Shown: in pieces, positions 7,791-15,869 of the stretch
Position numbering within the stretch: position 1 is the stretch's first letter
Layout: each line of letters starts with the position of its first letter
The notes under the pieces: model-generated
Database searches by the model: none
Told to the model about the DNA's origin: nothing
Seen by the model: only the letters and a program-made list of their open reading frames with translations
NCBI GenBank assembly: GCA_963802205.1
Contig: CAWDHW010000016.1
Location: 62,001 to 126,000 of the forward strand
From: DYRB01 sp963802205
GTDB taxonomy: Bacteria; Pseudomonadota; Gammaproteobacteria; Chromatiales; Chromatiaceae
Length of the DNA: 64,000 nt
Direction of reading: 5' to 3'
Position numbers and translations under genes: made by a program

Positions 7791-9581
7791 TCACGCCGCC
7801 ACTTCGCCCCGAAACTGGAGCTTGGCCAGGCGGGCATAGAGCCCCGCCTCGCGCATCAGGCTGTCGTGGCTGCCGCTAGCCACCACCCGTCCCTGGTCGA
7901 GGACCAGGATGCGGTCCACCTGGCGCACCGTGGCGAGGCGGTGGGCGATGACGATACTGGTGCGCCCCTGCATCAGCCCCGCCAGGGCGAGCTGGACCAG
8001 GCGTTCGCTCTCCGCATCCAGGGCGCTGGTGGCCTCGTCGAGCAGCAACAGGGTCGGGTCACGTAGCAGGGCGCGGGCGATGGCGATGCGCTGGCGTTGG
8101 CCGCCTGACAGGCGCACCCCGCGCTCACCCAGGAAGGTGCCGAAGCCCTGGGGCAGACGGTCCAGGAATTCGCTGGCGTGAGCGGCATCGGCGGCGGCGC
8201 GGACGGCCGCGTCCGGCACCGACTCAAGCCCGTAGCGGATGTTTTCCCAGGCGTCGGCGCCGAAGATCACCGGGTCCTGCGGGACCATGGCGATGCGTCG
8301 GCGCAGCTCGGCGGGGTCCAGGTTGGGCAGTTCCACCCCGTCGAAGCGGATGCTCCCCTGTTGCGGGTCGTAGAAGCGCAGCAGGAGCTGGAACAGGGTC
8401 GTCTTGCCCGCCCCGGATGGCCCCACCAGGGCTACCCGCTCCCCTGGCTCGATGTCCAGGGACAGGTCGCGCAGCACCGGCACCCCGGGGTGGGCCGGGT
8501 AGGCAAAGCCAAGCTCCACAAGCTCGATGCGCCCCCGTGCGGGGTCGGGGAGTGCCTGGGGACGCTGCGGGGCACGGATCTGGGCCTGGGTGCCGAGGAT
8601 CTCCATCAGCCGCTCGCTGGCCCCGGCCCCGCGCAGCAGGTCGCCCACCAACTCGCTCAAGCCCCCCACGGAGCTGGCCACCAGGACCGCATAGAAGAGA
8701 AAGGCAGACAGCTCCCCCCCGCTCAGGTGCCCGGCCAGGACCTCGCGCCCGCCGACCCACAGGACCACCCCGATGGCACCGAAGGTGACCGAGACCGCGA
8801 TGGCGCTGAGCAGGGCCCCGAGCCGGGCACGACGCACCGAGGTGGCGAAGGCCGACTCCACTTGCTCGCCGTAGCGCGCCCGGTCCACCGCCTCATGACA
8901 GAAGGCCTGCACGGTGCGGATGGCGTGCAGCACCTCGTCCACGGTGGCACCCACGTCGGCGATGCGGTCCTGGCTGGCGCGGGACAGGCGCCGCACGCGA
9001 TGGCCGATGAGCCACAGGGGCAGGATCACCAGGGGCGTACCCAGCAGCACCAGTCCGGTCAGGTGCGGGCTCGTCAGGACCAGCATGACCACGCCCCCGA
9101 TCACCAGGAGCAGGGTGCGCAGGGCCTGGGCCAGGGTCGAGCCGACCACCACCTGGAGCAGGGTGGTGTCCGCCGTGAGCCGCGAGATCACCTCCCCGGT
9201 GCGGGTGGTCTCGAAGAAGCCCACGTCCAGCCCCAACACCCGGTCGAACACCGCCCGGCGGATGTCGGCGACCACCCGCTCGCCGATCCAGGCGAGCAGA
9301 TAGGAGCGCACCAGGATGGCCACGGCCATGGCCCCGACCACCCCGAGGAACAGCAGCAGGGAGCGGGTCAGGGCCGCCTCCGAGCCGGTCTTGAGCCCTG
9401 AATCGACCACGTCCCGGATCACCTGCCCGAAGGCGAGCACGGACCCAGCGGCGACCAGTAGGGCCAGGGCCGCCAGGATCACGCGCCCCAGGTAGGGCCG
9501 CACGAACCCCAGCAGTCGCAGCAGAGGCCCCAGGTTGCGGGTGGTAGGGCGGTCGGGGGTATCGGACGGGGCTCGGCGCAT
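7791..9581 (-). CDS. ABC exporter, fused permease and ATPase (MsbA/HlyB-like)
   Basis: Half-transporter of 596 residues with an exporter membrane domain of six helices (about residues 25-315) followed by the nucleotide-binding domain. In the latter are Walker A VGPSGAGKTTL (about 385), signature LSGGQRQRIAIARAL (about 490), Walker B LLLLDEATSALD (about 512) and the H-loop IVIAHRLATV. It would work as a homodimer in the inner membrane. The extra LSGGELSAFLFYAVLVASS in the last membrane helices is typical of the bacterial lipid/drug exporter group. No accessory gene lies beside it, so the substrate is unknown. It is convergent with ppk2. Confidence 0.85.
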   Translation of the reverse strand: MRRAPSDTPDRPTTRNLGPLLRLLGFVRPYLGRVILAALALLVAAGSVLAFGQVIRDVVDSGLKTGSEAALTRSLLLFLGVVGAMAVAILVRSYLLAWIGERVVADIRRAVFDRVLGLDVGFFETTRTGEVISRLTADTTLLQVVVGSTLAQALRTLLLVIGGVVMLVLTSPHLTGLVLLGTPLVILPLWLIGHRVRRLSRASQDRIADVGATVDEVLHAIRTVQAFCHEAVDRARYGEQVESAFATSVRRARLGALLSAIAVSVTFGAIGVVLWVGGREVLAGHLSGGELSAFLFYAVLVASSVGGLSELVGDLLRGAGASERLMEILGTQAQIRAPQRPQALPDPARGRIELVELGFAYPAHPGVPVLRDLSLDIEPGERVALVGPSGAGKTTLFQLLLRFYDPQQGSIRFDGVELPNLDPAELRRRIAMVPQDPVIFGADAWENIRYGLESVPDAAVRAAADAAHASEFLDRLPQGFGTFLGERGVRLSGGQRQRIAIARALLRDPTLLLLDEATSALDAESERLVQLALAGLMQGRTSIVIAHRLATVRQVDRILVLDQGRVVASGSHDSLMREAGLYARLAKLQFRGEVAA

Positions 9582-9892
9582 AGCGTGGCTCGGACGGGGT
9601 CGGCTAGATGGATCTCAGGTCTTGACTTGTGCCTGCGCGGATAGGGTCAGAGCTAGCGCCACACCCTCGTCTCAACGCAAGCGTATCCCCGTCGGGCTCT
9701 GCCGGCAACATCCAGATCCGATGGCAGACCCTGCCTGCTCTCGAGCAGCGGGATGCGAGTTCCGTTCGCAGCGCATCCTACTGAGACGTGTCCTGACTGC
9801 CGGGTCCTCACCGGTCATTAGCGAGTCGGCAGGCAGTGATGGTGAGCGACTGCCGCAGGCAATCAGGGCCAGACCAGGATACTCGTGTCTGC
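9582..9892. other. Intergenic stretch without a recognised gene
   Basis: 311 bases between the ABC exporter start and the 3' end of the DUF4143 ATPase gene. Both flanking genes are on the minus strand, so the exporter promoter should lie here. I see no convincing -35/-10 pair, no RNA gene and no repeat. GC is high throughout. Confidence 0.5.
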
Positions 9893-11086
9893 TCAAGTTC
9901 GGCCGCCGGCGAGCGGTTGTCCGCCACTGCCCGCTCTGCCGAGGGACCGCCAGGGGATCACCTCGATCCCCTCGCGGCCGTAGCGGTCGTCTCCGCCGTA
10001 GATCAGCCAGCCAGGCAGGGCTTGGTCTGCGGCGATAGAGGCCCACTTCTTGAGGCCCCTTAGCCAATCGGGGACGAAGGTGGCGCCGGACTTGATCTCG
10101 ACCGGTTGCAACCCGGCACTCGTCTCGAAGACAAGATCGACCTCGTTGCCCGTGTTGTCGCGCCAGAAATAGAGCCCCGCGGGTCTGCCGGCGTTGTAGC
10201 GCTGCTTGACGAATTCGCCGATGGTCAGGGTCTCGAACAGGGCTCCGCGCTGAGGGTGGATGTTGAGGGCAGCGCTGTCGGCGATGCCTAGCAGAGCGGC
10301 GGCCAGCCCGGTGTCCAAAAAGTAGATCTTCGGGGTTTTGACCAGCCGCTTGCCGAAGTTGCGGTGGTGGGGCGGCACCAGTAGGACCAGGTAGCTCGCT
10401 TCCAGGACGCTAAGCCACTCACGGGCCGTAGTGTGTGAGATTCCACAGTCGTTGGCCAGGGCCGACAGGTTGAGCAATTGGCCGGTTCGGGCGGCGCAGA
10501 GTCGGACGAAGCGCTGGAAGAGGGCGAGGTCTCGCACGGCGAGCAGTTGGCGAACGTCCCGCTCCAGGTAGGTTGCGATGTAGTTGGGGAACCAGTCGCC
10601 GGGTGCGAGCGGGCGGTCATACAGGGGTGGGTAGGCGCCGCGCCACATCAGCGCGTCGAGGTCCCGGGGCAACAGGTTCGCCGCGGCAAGCTCGGTCATG
10701 GAGAAGGGCAGGAGTTCGATCCGTCCGACGCGCCCCGCCAGGGATTGGCCGATGCGGGACATGAGCCCGAACTGCTGAGAGCCGGTGAGGACGAAATCGC
10801 CCATGCGTCCCCGGCTGTCCACCAGTCCCTGAAGGTAGGAGATCAGGTCCGGGACGCGCTGCACTTCGTCGATGATGGCGCCTTCAGGGAAGCGGGCGAG
10901 GAAGCCCCGCGGGTCGGCCTGCGCCTGCTCGCGCTGGTCCGGGTCTTCCAGCGAAACGTAGGCGCGATCAGGGAAAGCAGACCGGGCGAGGGTCGTCTTG
11001 CCCGACTGGCGCGGCCCGGTGATCGCAAGGACGGGAAATCCCTGCGCCAGGCGTAGCGCTGTCTCTCTGGTTTCACGGGGTATCAT
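9893..11086 (-). CDS. AAA+ ATPase with DUF4143 domain
   Basis: A 397-residue P-loop ATPase of the AAA_14/DUF4143 family, widespread in bacteria and archaea, often in islands or near toxin-antitoxin genes, with unknown biological role. Walker A is ITGPRQSGKTTLARS (about residues 22-36). Walker B is AIIDEVQRVPDL. A sensor-like strand DFVLTGSQQFGLM follows. The C-terminal DUF4143 half ends with NEVDLVFETSAGLQPVEIKSG, which resembles a PD-(D/E)XK nuclease core. The ATG read from 11086 (MIPRETRETALRLAQGFPVL) is chosen because upstream residues in frame look non-coding. It lies 150 bases beyond the 3' end of tRNA-Sec, a frequent integration site, so recent acquisition is possible. Confidence 0.88.
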   Translation of the reverse strand: MIPRETRETALRLAQGFPVLAITGPRQSGKTTLARSAFPDRAYVSLEDPDQREQAQADPRGFLARFPEGAIIDEVQRVPDLISYLQGLVDSRGRMGDFVLTGSQQFGLMSRIGQSLAGRVGRIELLPFSMTELAAANLLPRDLDALMWRGAYPPLYDRPLAPGDWFPNYIATYLERDVRQLLAVRDLALFQRFVRLCAARTGQLLNLSALANDCGISHTTAREWLSVLEASYLVLLVPPHHRNFGKRLVKTPKIYFLDTGLAAALLGIADSAALNIHPQRGALFETLTIGEFVKQRYNAGRPAGLYFWRDNTGNEVDLVFETSAGLQPVEIKSGATFVPDWLRGLKKWASIAADQALPGWLIYGGDDRYGREGIEVIPWRSLGRAGSGGQPLAGGRT

Positions 11087-11235
11087 GGCAGGGATCTTAC
11101 AAATTGAAGGTGCCGGCTGCAATCTGTAAGGCGCGGGGCGCTGGGCGATCACGCCATCGAGGGAAAGCGTGTCAGTCGGACCGGACCGACGGCTGGGGCC
11201 GCTTGCATGGCTTGGGCCCCGCAGCGGACGTGAAA

Positions 11236-11332
11236 TGGCGGAAGGGCGTGGGAGTCGAACCCACCCGGGACCGCCTGACGGCCACAACCGGATTTGAAGT
11301 CCGGCCGCCTCACCGGACGGCGATGCCCTTCC
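11236..11332 (-). tRNA. selC: tRNA-Sec (anticodon TCA)
   Basis: The minus strand reads 5' GGAAGGGCATCG... to ...CGCCCTTCCG followed by encoded CCA: 97 bases including CCA, the long form typical of selenocysteine tRNA. The acceptor stem GGAAGGGC pairs with GCCCTTCC. The anticodon loop (CTTCAAA) carries TCA at 11295-11297, and the stretch GGTGAGGCGGCCGGACTTCAAAT... is nearly identical to E. coli selC. The T arm contains GGTTCGACTCC. It implies that the host makes selenoproteins such as formate dehydrogenase, but selA, selB and selD are not in the window. Confidence 0.96.
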
Positions 11333-11816
11333 TTAAGACCTGCGGGCCTCGGACCGACCATCCGACACCCTTGGAGCCCGATGGTACAGGGTCGTCGGAT
11401 GGGCTTCACCCCCTGACGCGGTTGGCTGCCGGGGACTGATGCCGGATCGGGACGCCTGGGACCCCGTTGCCAAGAACCGCTCCGGCCGGTGTAGCCGCTG
11501 GGTCAGGCTCGGCACCCCCTGGCGATCGAATGCCGCGGGGGCAACCCGTCCGCGCCAGGTCCCACCCGGCGTATCATTGCGTCGCGGGGTCTTTCCAACC
11601 GGGGCCGGGGTGGCAGAATACGCAACCGGCGGGCTGCCTGCTCCGACCATCGCCGCCCCCCGGGGATAACCGATCCGGGCGCGCAGTGGCGGGAAGCGCA
11701 TCGTCTTGAGGCGATGCCCCATTCGCGCTCGGTCCCTGCCTGCCGTTCAGTCCCAAACGGGAGCCGGCCTTTCCGCCAGGGGGAGGGGTGCCCCCTTTAC
11801 CCCCGCGAGAAGGCCC
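11333..11816. other. Non-coding leader between tRNA-Sec and nrdJ
   Basis: 484 bases containing no supportable gene. Near the nrdJ end, GCATCGTC-TTGA-GGCGATGC (about 11697-11716) can form an 8-bp hairpin with a tetraloop. A B12-dependent enzyme follows, so I looked for a cobalamin riboswitch, but could not find the B12 box on the plus strand. A promoter for nrdJ is expected here but is not evident. Confidence 0.45.
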
Positions 11817-14660
11817 ATGACGACGATGCAACCGATCTCCAGCGACGTGCTGTTGGAAAAGTACGCGAAGACGGGGGAGGCGTGCGTCGAGGATGTTCAG
11901 CGCCGGGTGGCCAAGGCCCTGGCCGCGGTCGAGGACGAACCGGGGGCCTGGGAGGGGGAGTTCCTGCGCGCTCAGGCGGACGGTTTCGTGACCGGTGGGC
12001 GCATCGGGTCGGCGGCTGGGACAGACCTTCAGGCGACCCTCATCAACTGCTTCGTGCAGCCGGTTGGGGACGCCATGCGGGGTGTGGAGGACGGCAAGCC
12101 CGGGATCATGGATGCCCTGAGCCAGTCCGCCGAGACCATGCGCAGGGGCGGCGGGGTCGGTTACGACTTCTCCCGCATACGGCCCAAAGGGGCTCTGGTG
12201 AAGGGCACCGCCAGCAAGGCGTCGGGGCCGGTGTCCTACATGCGGGTCTTCGACCGCATGTGCGAGACCGTGGAATCGGCGGGCTCGCGCCGTGGGGCCC
12301 AGATGGGCGTGCTCCGCTGCGATCACCCCGACATCCTGGGATTCATTCATGCCAAGGATCGGGCCGGGGAGCTGTCGAACTTCAACCTGTCCGTCGGGGT
12401 GCTCGATGCCCTGGTGCAGGCCGTTGAGGACGACGGGCCCTGGGATCTGGTCCACCGCGCCGAGCCTGGCGAGGAGCAGAAGCGGGCCGGGACCCGCCGG
12501 CGCCAGGACGGGCTCTGGGTCTACCGGACCCTGCGTGCGCGTGAGCTGTGGGACCAGATCATGGCCTCCACCTACGACCACGCCGAGCCGGGCGTGCTGT
12601 TCCTGGACCGCGCCAATGCCGAGAACAACCTCGCCTACTGCGAGACCTTCGAGGCCGTGAACCCTTGTGCTGAACAGTGGTTACCGGACTACGGCTGCTG
12701 CTGCCTGGGCAGCATCGACCTCACCCGCTTCGTGCGGGAGCCATTCTCGGCGCGTCCGCGCTTCGAGTGGGGACTGTTGGAGACCGTGGTCGGCGTGTCC
12801 GTGCGCATGCTTGACAACGTACTTGAGGCGACCCACTGGCCGCTCCTGGAGCAGAGGGCCGAGGCCCAGAACAAGCGCCGCATCGGGTTGGGGTTCCTGG
12901 GGCTGGGAGATGCCCTGGTGATGTTGGGCCTGCGTTACGACACGGAGGCCGCCAGGGCCTTTGCGGCACAGGTGGCGGAGCGGATGCGCGATGGGGCATA
13001 CAGCGCCTCGGTGGAACTGGCCAAGGAGAAGGGGGCCTTCCCGCTGTTCGATGCGGCGCGGTACCTGGCCGGCGGGTTCGCCAGGCGGTTGCCCGAGGCC
13101 CTGCGCGAAGCGATCCGCACCCACGGGATCCGCAACAGCCACCTGCTGTCCATCGCCCCGACCGGGACCATCAGTCTGGCCTTCGCGGACAATGCCTCCA
13201 ATGGCATCGAACCGGCTTTCTCCTGGACCTACAACCGCAGGAAGCGCACGGCCGACGGCGGGCACGCCGAGTATGCGGTCGAAGACCACGCCTACCGGCT
13301 CTACAGGGATGGCGGCGGCAATCTTGAGTCCCTGCCGGAACCCTGGGTCACGGCCCTGGAGATTTCCGCCCTGGACCATATGCGCATGGTGGCGGCGGTC
13401 CAGCCATTCATCGACTCTGCCATCAGCAAGACGGTGAACGTTCCCGCGGATTATCCGGTGGAGGCCTTCAAGGACCTCTACCTGGAGGCCTGGCGGGCGG
13501 GCCTGAAGGGGCTGGCGACCTACAGGCCGAACGACGTGACCGGAGCTGTCCTGTCGATCGCACCGGCCGCGGTGTCGGCGACGGATGGGCCTGTGGTCCA
13601 GGATCTGGTGTCCGACACGGACCGCCGGGTTCGTCTGGAGCAGGTCCCGGAACCGGCACTGGCCAGCCTGCGCTGGCAACACAGGCCACGGCCGGCGGGG
13701 GGCAACCCCGCCTGGACCTTCATGGTGGACCATCCCCGGGGCAGCTTTGCCATCTTCGTGGGGCATGTCGAGAGCGGCGGACTGCATCCGTTCGAGGTGT
13801 GGGTCAACGGTGCAGAGCAGCCGCGGGGGCTCGGGGCCCTGGCCAAGAGCCTGTCCATGGACATGCGCTCGGAGGACCGCGGCTGGCTGGCGCGCAAGCT
13901 CGACAGTCTGATGCGGACTGTCGGCGACGATGGGTTCGACCTGGCGATGCCCCCGGACGGCACTCGGGTGCGAGTCCCCTCCCTGGTGGCGGGGTTCGCC
14001 AGGCTGGTGCATTACCGCTGCGAGCAGCTCGGGGTCTTTGCCCATTCCGGGCCGACCCCTGTCCTCGACGCCCTGATGAGTCCGAAGGAGCCCAAGGCGG
14101 GGCCCAACGGCACCATGTCCTGGACGGTAGACGTGTCCAACCCGGCGATGGGGGACGACTTCGTGCTGGGCCTCAAGGAACTGGTGCTACCGGATGGAAG
14201 CCTGAGGCCCTACTCGTTGTGGCTGTCGGGCGTCTACCCAAGGGTTTTGGACGGACTCTGCAAGAGCCTGTCGTTCGACATGAGGGTAATCGACCCGGGA
14301 TGGATCGGCGGGAAGCTGCGGCAGATTGCCGACTACCAGGAGCCGCGCGGGGACTTCCTCGCCTGGGTCCCGGGGGAGGTGCGCCGGCAGGCCAACTACC
14401 CGAGTACGGTGGCCTACATCGCCACCCTGGTGCTGCACCGCTATGCCATGCTCGGCATTCTTGACGCCGACGGCAACCCGGTCAGCCCGATGGGGGCGAT
14501 GCAGGAGACCGGCATCCAGCCGGACCTCTTCGCCGCCTTGGCGCCAGCCCCCGAGGTCACGCCCGGGAGGCGTTGCCGGGAGTGCGGAAGCCATGCCGTC
14601 ATCCGCAAGGATGGCTGCGACTTCTGCACCGCCTGCGGAGCGACCGGCACCTGCGGGTGA
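11817..14660 (+). CDS. nrdJ: Adenosylcobalamin-dependent ribonucleotide reductase (class II), fused form
   Basis: Makes deoxyribonucleotides with an AdoCbl-derived radical, so it works with or without oxygen. The protein is 947 residues from the ATG at 11817. The earlier in-frame ATG at 11706 would add a poor leader. The catalytic barrel contains LINCFV (redox Cys 78), GGGVGYDFSRIRP, NPCAEQ (about 282-287, thiyl-radical Cys and Glu), APTGTISL and a run of cysteines in DYGCCCLGS. After residue ~620 come two successive TSCPD-like modules (WTFMVDHPRGSFAIF... and WTVDVSNPAMGDDFV...), then a C-terminal CRECG...CDFCTACG zinc/redox tail. In Pseudomonas the second part is a separate NrdJb protein; here it is fused. 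NrdR, the usual repressor of such genes, is encoded at 27155. Confidence 0.93.
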   Translation: MTTMQPISSDVLLEKYAKTGEACVEDVQRRVAKALAAVEDEPGAWEGEFLRAQADGFVTGGRIGSAAGTDLQATLINCFVQPVGDAMRGVEDGKPGIMDALSQSAETMRRGGGVGYDFSRIRPKGALVKGTASKASGPVSYMRVFDRMCETVESAGSRRGAQMGVLRCDHPDILGFIHAKDRAGELSNFNLSVGVLDALVQAVEDDGPWDLVHRAEPGEEQKRAGTRRRQDGLWVYRTLRARELWDQIMASTYDHAEPGVLFLDRANAENNLAYCETFEAVNPCAEQWLPDYGCCCLGSIDLTRFVREPFSARPRFEWGLLETVVGVSVRMLDNVLEATHWPLLEQRAEAQNKRRIGLGFLGLGDALVMLGLRYDTEAARAFAAQVAERMRDGAYSASVELAKEKGAFPLFDAARYLAGGFARRLPEALREAIRTHGIRNSHLLSIAPTGTISLAFADNASNGIEPAFSWTYNRRKRTADGGHAEYAVEDHAYRLYRDGGGNLESLPEPWVTALEISALDHMRMVAAVQPFIDSAISKTVNVPADYPVEAFKDLYLEAWRAGLKGLATYRPNDVTGAVLSIAPAAVSATDGPVVQDLVSDTDRRVRLEQVPEPALASLRWQHRPRPAGGNPAWTFMVDHPRGSFAIFVGHVESGGLHPFEVWVNGAEQPRGLGALAKSLSMDMRSEDRGWLARKLDSLMRTVGDDGFDLAMPPDGTRVRVPSLVAGFARLVHYRCEQLGVFAHSGPTPVLDALMSPKEPKAGPNGTMSWTVDVSNPAMGDDFVLGLKELVLPDGSLRPYSLWLSGVYPRVLDGLCKSLSFDMRVIDPGWIGGKLRQIADYQEPRGDFLAWVPGEVRRQANYPSTVAYIATLVLHRYAMLGILDADGNPVSPMGAMQETGIQPDLFAALAPAPEVTPGRRCRECGSHAVIRKDGCDFCTACGATGTCG

Positions 14661-14976
14661 CCTTAACGCTTGGGGGTAGGATTCGACGAGCCCGGCCGCC
14701 GGCGCATCAAGCTCCCTCTCCCCCAGGGACTTAAGGTCATGGCGCCCGCAACAATTCGCAGCGTGCATGGCGCAGGCACCATGGTTATTGCTGTCATCCG
14801 CAGCGGCTGGCGCACATCGTCCGCACCCCATGTAAGCGAGGCCGTGACGTCAAGGAGCATCAGGGTCCTGATCGCGAGGGCGGGGGGTTTGGCTGGGTTT
14901 CGCATCAGGGCATGGCCGACACGGGCATTGCGCATAGTACAATTCCACCCATTATGTGAAAGACCGGGAACCCGCC
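14661..14976. other. Intergenic stretch before the IclR regulator
   Basis: 316 bases with no convincing gene on either strand. The only useful signal is a TACAAT box near the right end, listed separately. Composition is less GC-rich around 14750-14830 than in the neighbouring genes. Confidence 0.4.
14938..14943 (+). promoter_or_regulatory. -10 box candidate for the iclR-family gene
   Basis: TACAAT matches five of six consensus -10 bases and lies 34 bases before the preferred ATG. No clear -35 hexamer is present at the expected distance, so activator-dependent or weak transcription is possible. IclR family members often repress their own promoter. Confidence 0.3.
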
Positions 14977-15750
14977 ATGACCAAGTCCGCCATCCAGGTC
15001 ATAGACCGCGCCGCCGCCCTGCTCGATGCCCTCGGGCGGGCCGGCGGGGATGCCAGCCTTAAGGTCCTCTCCGCAGAGACAGGGCTGCACCCGTCGACGG
15101 CGTCGCGCATCCTCGCCTCCCTGACGGCACACGGCCTGGTGGAGCGTGGCGATGGGAGCGGGCGCTTCCGCCTTGGGGTGCGTCTGCTGCAACTTGCCGC
15201 ACGGGTGGGGCGCCAGCTCGATGTGCGGCGCGAGGCCCCCCCCATCATGGAGTGGTTGCGGGACCAGATCGGGGAGACCGTGAACCTGAGCCTGCGCGAC
15301 CGCGACGAGGTGGTGTATGTCGAGCGCGTGGCCTCAAGCCAGACGGTGCGGGTGGAGCAGGTGGTGGGTAGCCGTGCCCCCCTGCACGTCACCGCCGTGG
15401 GCAAGCTCTTCCTGGCCGAGTCGGGCGAGGCGGAGGTCCGTTCCTATGCCCTGCGTACCGGGTTGCCGCGCTATACGCGGCACACCATTATCAGCGCCGA
15501 GGCCCTGGGCAAGGCCGCCGCCGGGGCACTGGCCCAAGGGTTTGCCTTCGATGACGAGGAGGCCGAGCTTGGGGTCGGTTGCATCGGCGTCCTGATCCGC
15601 AATGCCGAGGGTCAGGCGGTGGCTGGGCTATCCGTCTCGGCGCCGCGGGGGCGGCGGGACAACGCCTGGGTGCCCCTGGTGCGGGAGGCGGGACGGCGCC
15701 TTTCGGCGCGGCTGGGGTATGTGGGGCCGACGGAAGCCGTTACAGGTTGA
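14977..15750 (+). CDS. IclR family transcriptional regulator
   Basis: DNA-binding regulator of about 257 residues, with an N-terminal winged helix-turn-helix (AIQVIDRAAALLDAL..., recognition region TGLHPSTASRILASLTAHGLV) and a C-terminal IclR effector domain from about residue 80 (DQIGETVNLSLRDRDEVVYV...). The effector-pocket part includes PLHVTAVGKLFLAE and ELGVGCIGVLIRNAEG, as in the family. The ATG at 14977 is preferred over GTG 14956 because MTKSAIQVIDRA is the usual beginning and a GGGAA sequence precedes it. The ligand cannot be predicted: neighbours (nrdJ upstream, PAP convergent) give no metabolic clue. Confidence 0.9.
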   Translation: MTKSAIQVIDRAAALLDALGRAGGDASLKVLSAETGLHPSTASRILASLTAHGLVERGDGSGRFRLGVRLLQLAARVGRQLDVRREAPPIMEWLRDQIGETVNLSLRDRDEVVYVERVASSQTVRVEQVVGSRAPLHVTAVGKLFLAESGEAEVRSYALRTGLPRYTRHTIISAEALGKAAAGALAQGFAFDDEEAELGVGCIGVLIRNAEGQAVAGLSVSAPRGRRDNAWVPLVREAGRRLSARLGYVGPTEAVTG

Positions 15751-15815
15751 CGGCCCTCCAGGGGCCGGCGCCCGTCGCCGCACCGGGCCGGTCCAGACCC
15801 TCAAGCCAAAGCGTC

Positions 15816-15838
15816 ATACCGGAAGTCCCTTCCGGTAT
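15816..15838. terminator. Hairpin between convergent iclR-family gene and pap
   Basis: ATACCGGAAG-TCC-CTTCCGGTAT forms a perfect 10-bp stem with a 3-base loop between two convergent genes. There is no strong T run, so it may be a bidirectional stop or a repeat-derived palindrome. Confidence 0.5.
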
Positions 15839-15869
15839 TCAGGTCACAGGAGTGTGTTGCGGACGATCG

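Noticed and set aside
11610..11680. tRNA-Leu-like beginning (GCCGGGGTGGCAGAATACGC)
   Set aside because: No anticodon stem, T arm or matching acceptor strand follows.
11333..11816. Possible cobalamin riboswitch before nrdJ
   Set aside because: A CCCGCCACTG-like core occurs only on the minus strand (about 11682-11691), pointing away from nrdJ, and no B12 box was found on either strand.
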